From Meishania litoralis (GTDB lineage: Bacteria; Bacteroidota; Bacteroidia; Flavobacteriales; Flavobacteriaceae), in contig NZ_JBHFPV010000001.1 in NCBI RefSeq assembly GCF_042611095.1, positions 1,860,001 to 1,924,000 of the forward strand: DNA of 64,000 nucleotides. The letters are read 5' to 3'. Numbering within the stretch: position 1 is the first letter of the stretch; each line of letters starts with the position of its first letter. Below, one piece after another: positions 63,303 through 64,000 of this stretch. The position numbers and the translations under genes were made by a program. Under the pieces are notes generated by a model that saw nothing but the letters and a program-made list of their open reading frames with translations, did not search any database and was not told the DNA's origin.

Positions 63303-64000
63303 TTATTTGATAAGGATGCTTTTATACCGCTCCAAATTTTTCAAGGCGATTCCCGTACCGCGAACAACGGCTCTTAATGGGTCTTCGGCGATGTATACCG
63401 GAAGGTCCGTTTTTTGTGACAACCTCCTATCAAGGCCGCGCAACATAGACCCGCCGCCAGCTAGATAAATTCCCGTATTATAGATATCGGCGGCAAGTTC
63501 GGGCGGGGTTTGCGATAATGTCTCCATTACGGCATCTTCGACGCGAAGAATCGATTTGTCAAGGGCCTTGGCGATTTCGCGATATGAAATCTGTACTTGC
63601 TTTGGTTTCCCCGTCAGCAAGTCCCTTCCTTGAACCGATTTCTCCTCTGGCGGTGTCTGAAGGTCTTCGGTCGCCGATCCTATCTCGATTTTTATATTCT
63701 CGGCCGTGCTCTCACCAACATACAAATTATGTTGGGTACGCATATAGTAAATGATATCGTTCGTAAAGACGTCGCCCGCAATTTTGACCGATTTGTCACA
63801 TACGATGCCACCTAACGCTATAACGGCGATTTCGGTTGTACCGCCACCGATATCAACGATCATATTTCCCTTGGGCTGCATAATGTCCAAACCGATACCG
63901 ATGGCCGCGGCCATCGGTTCGTGTATCAAATACACTTCTTTTCCGTTCACGCGCTCTGCGGATTCCTTTACGGCCCGCATTTCAACCTCGGTAATGCCCG
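63303..64000 (-). CDS. mreB: Rod-shape-determining actin MreB (C-terminal part, cut by window edge)
   Basis: The frame runs off the right edge. Visible: EVYLIHEPMAAAIGIGLD and MIVDIGGGTTEIAVI (phosphate-2 motif), and GIYLAGGGSMLRGLDRRL near the C-terminus. MreB forms membrane filaments that steer the elongasome. 66 bp before mreC. The N-terminus lies outside the window. Confidence 0.93.
   Translation of the reverse strand, partial: GITEVEMRAVKESAERVNGKEVYLIHEPMAAAIGIGLDIMQPKGNMIVDIGGGTTEIAVIALGGIVCDKSVKIAGDVFTNDIIYYMRTQHNLYVGESTAENIKIEIGSATEDLQTPPEEKSVQGRDLLTGKPKQVQISYREIAKALDKSILRVEDAVMETLSQTPPELAADIYNTGIYLAGGGSMLRGLDRRLSQKTDLPVYIAEDPLRAVVRGTGIALKNLERYKSILIK

Overview
The window reads as a chromosomal segment of a marine-type Flavobacteriaceae bacterium (Bacteroidota). 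Signs of this are near-absent Shine-Dalgarno sequences, TAnnTTTG-type -7 boxes, a mevalonate pathway with a class II HMG-CoA reductase and a GYDIA-type GHMP kinase, an N-succinyl/N-acetylornithine-type arginine pathway, an FKBP-free PpiD/SurA gene, a DPP IV/POT pair and the mreBCD-pbp2-rodA order. The genus is not determined; the proteins feel closest to the Maribacter/Zobellia/Arenibacter group (inference). The window contains no phage, transposase, CRISPR or rRNA; one tRNA (Phe) is present.

Layout. 1-3.2 kb: end of mvaD, a mevalonate kinase, a UbiA-type prenyltransferase and a 23S rRNA pseudouridine synthase, all plus strand. 3.2-15.4 kb: one long minus-strand arginine plus proline operon (GNAT, argG, argC, proC, argD, proA, proB, argF', SDR, argB, argE, argH), convergent with and overlapping the pseudouridine synthase. 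15.4-20.1 kb: membrane mannosyltransferase-like protein, a small AT-rich orphan patch, two GT2 glycosyltransferases and a YwqK-like repeat protein. 20.1-23.1 kb: a membrane 4Fe-4S protein and an FAD/NAD oxidoreductase. 23.3-28.4 kb: plus-strand envelope genes (DUF547, beta-barrel, GH113-like lipoprotein, BamA-like protein, LysM-like/amidase). 28.5-32.2 kb: minus-strand arsenosugar-type cluster (GT TIGR04283, ArsM, purine nucleoside phosphorylase, GT TIGR04282, rhodanese) with no ArsS radical-SAM gene. 32.2-36.2 kb: GH32 lipoprotein, ADP-ribosylglycohydrolase lipoprotein coupled to a methylthioribose-kinase-like gene, then tRNA-Phe. 36.4-44.2 kb: coaX, porin-like protein, TPR protein, lptC, small membrane protein, CNNM/CBS protein, ppiD. 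44.2-50.3 kb: GYDIA kinase and HMG-CoA reductase (minus), DPP IV and POT transporter (plus). 50.3-57.7 kb: comEC, NlpC/P60, lpxB, small membrane protein, surE (minus), ctp protease (plus). 57.8-64 kb: DNA/RNA endonuclease, then the minus-strand cell-shape operon mreB(partial)-mreC-mreD-pbp2-rodA.

How it fits together. Most of the window is core metabolism and envelope biogenesis. The most informative parts are the arginine operon, where residue Ser90 of ArgF' predicts succinylated intermediates and a repeat has inserted in frame in argD; the arsenosugar-like cluster lacking its radical SAM enzyme; and the pairing of a lipoprotein ADP-ribosylglycohydrolase with a methylthioribose-kinase-like enzyme. 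I found no clearly unprecedented system; these three are the best candidates for something under-described.
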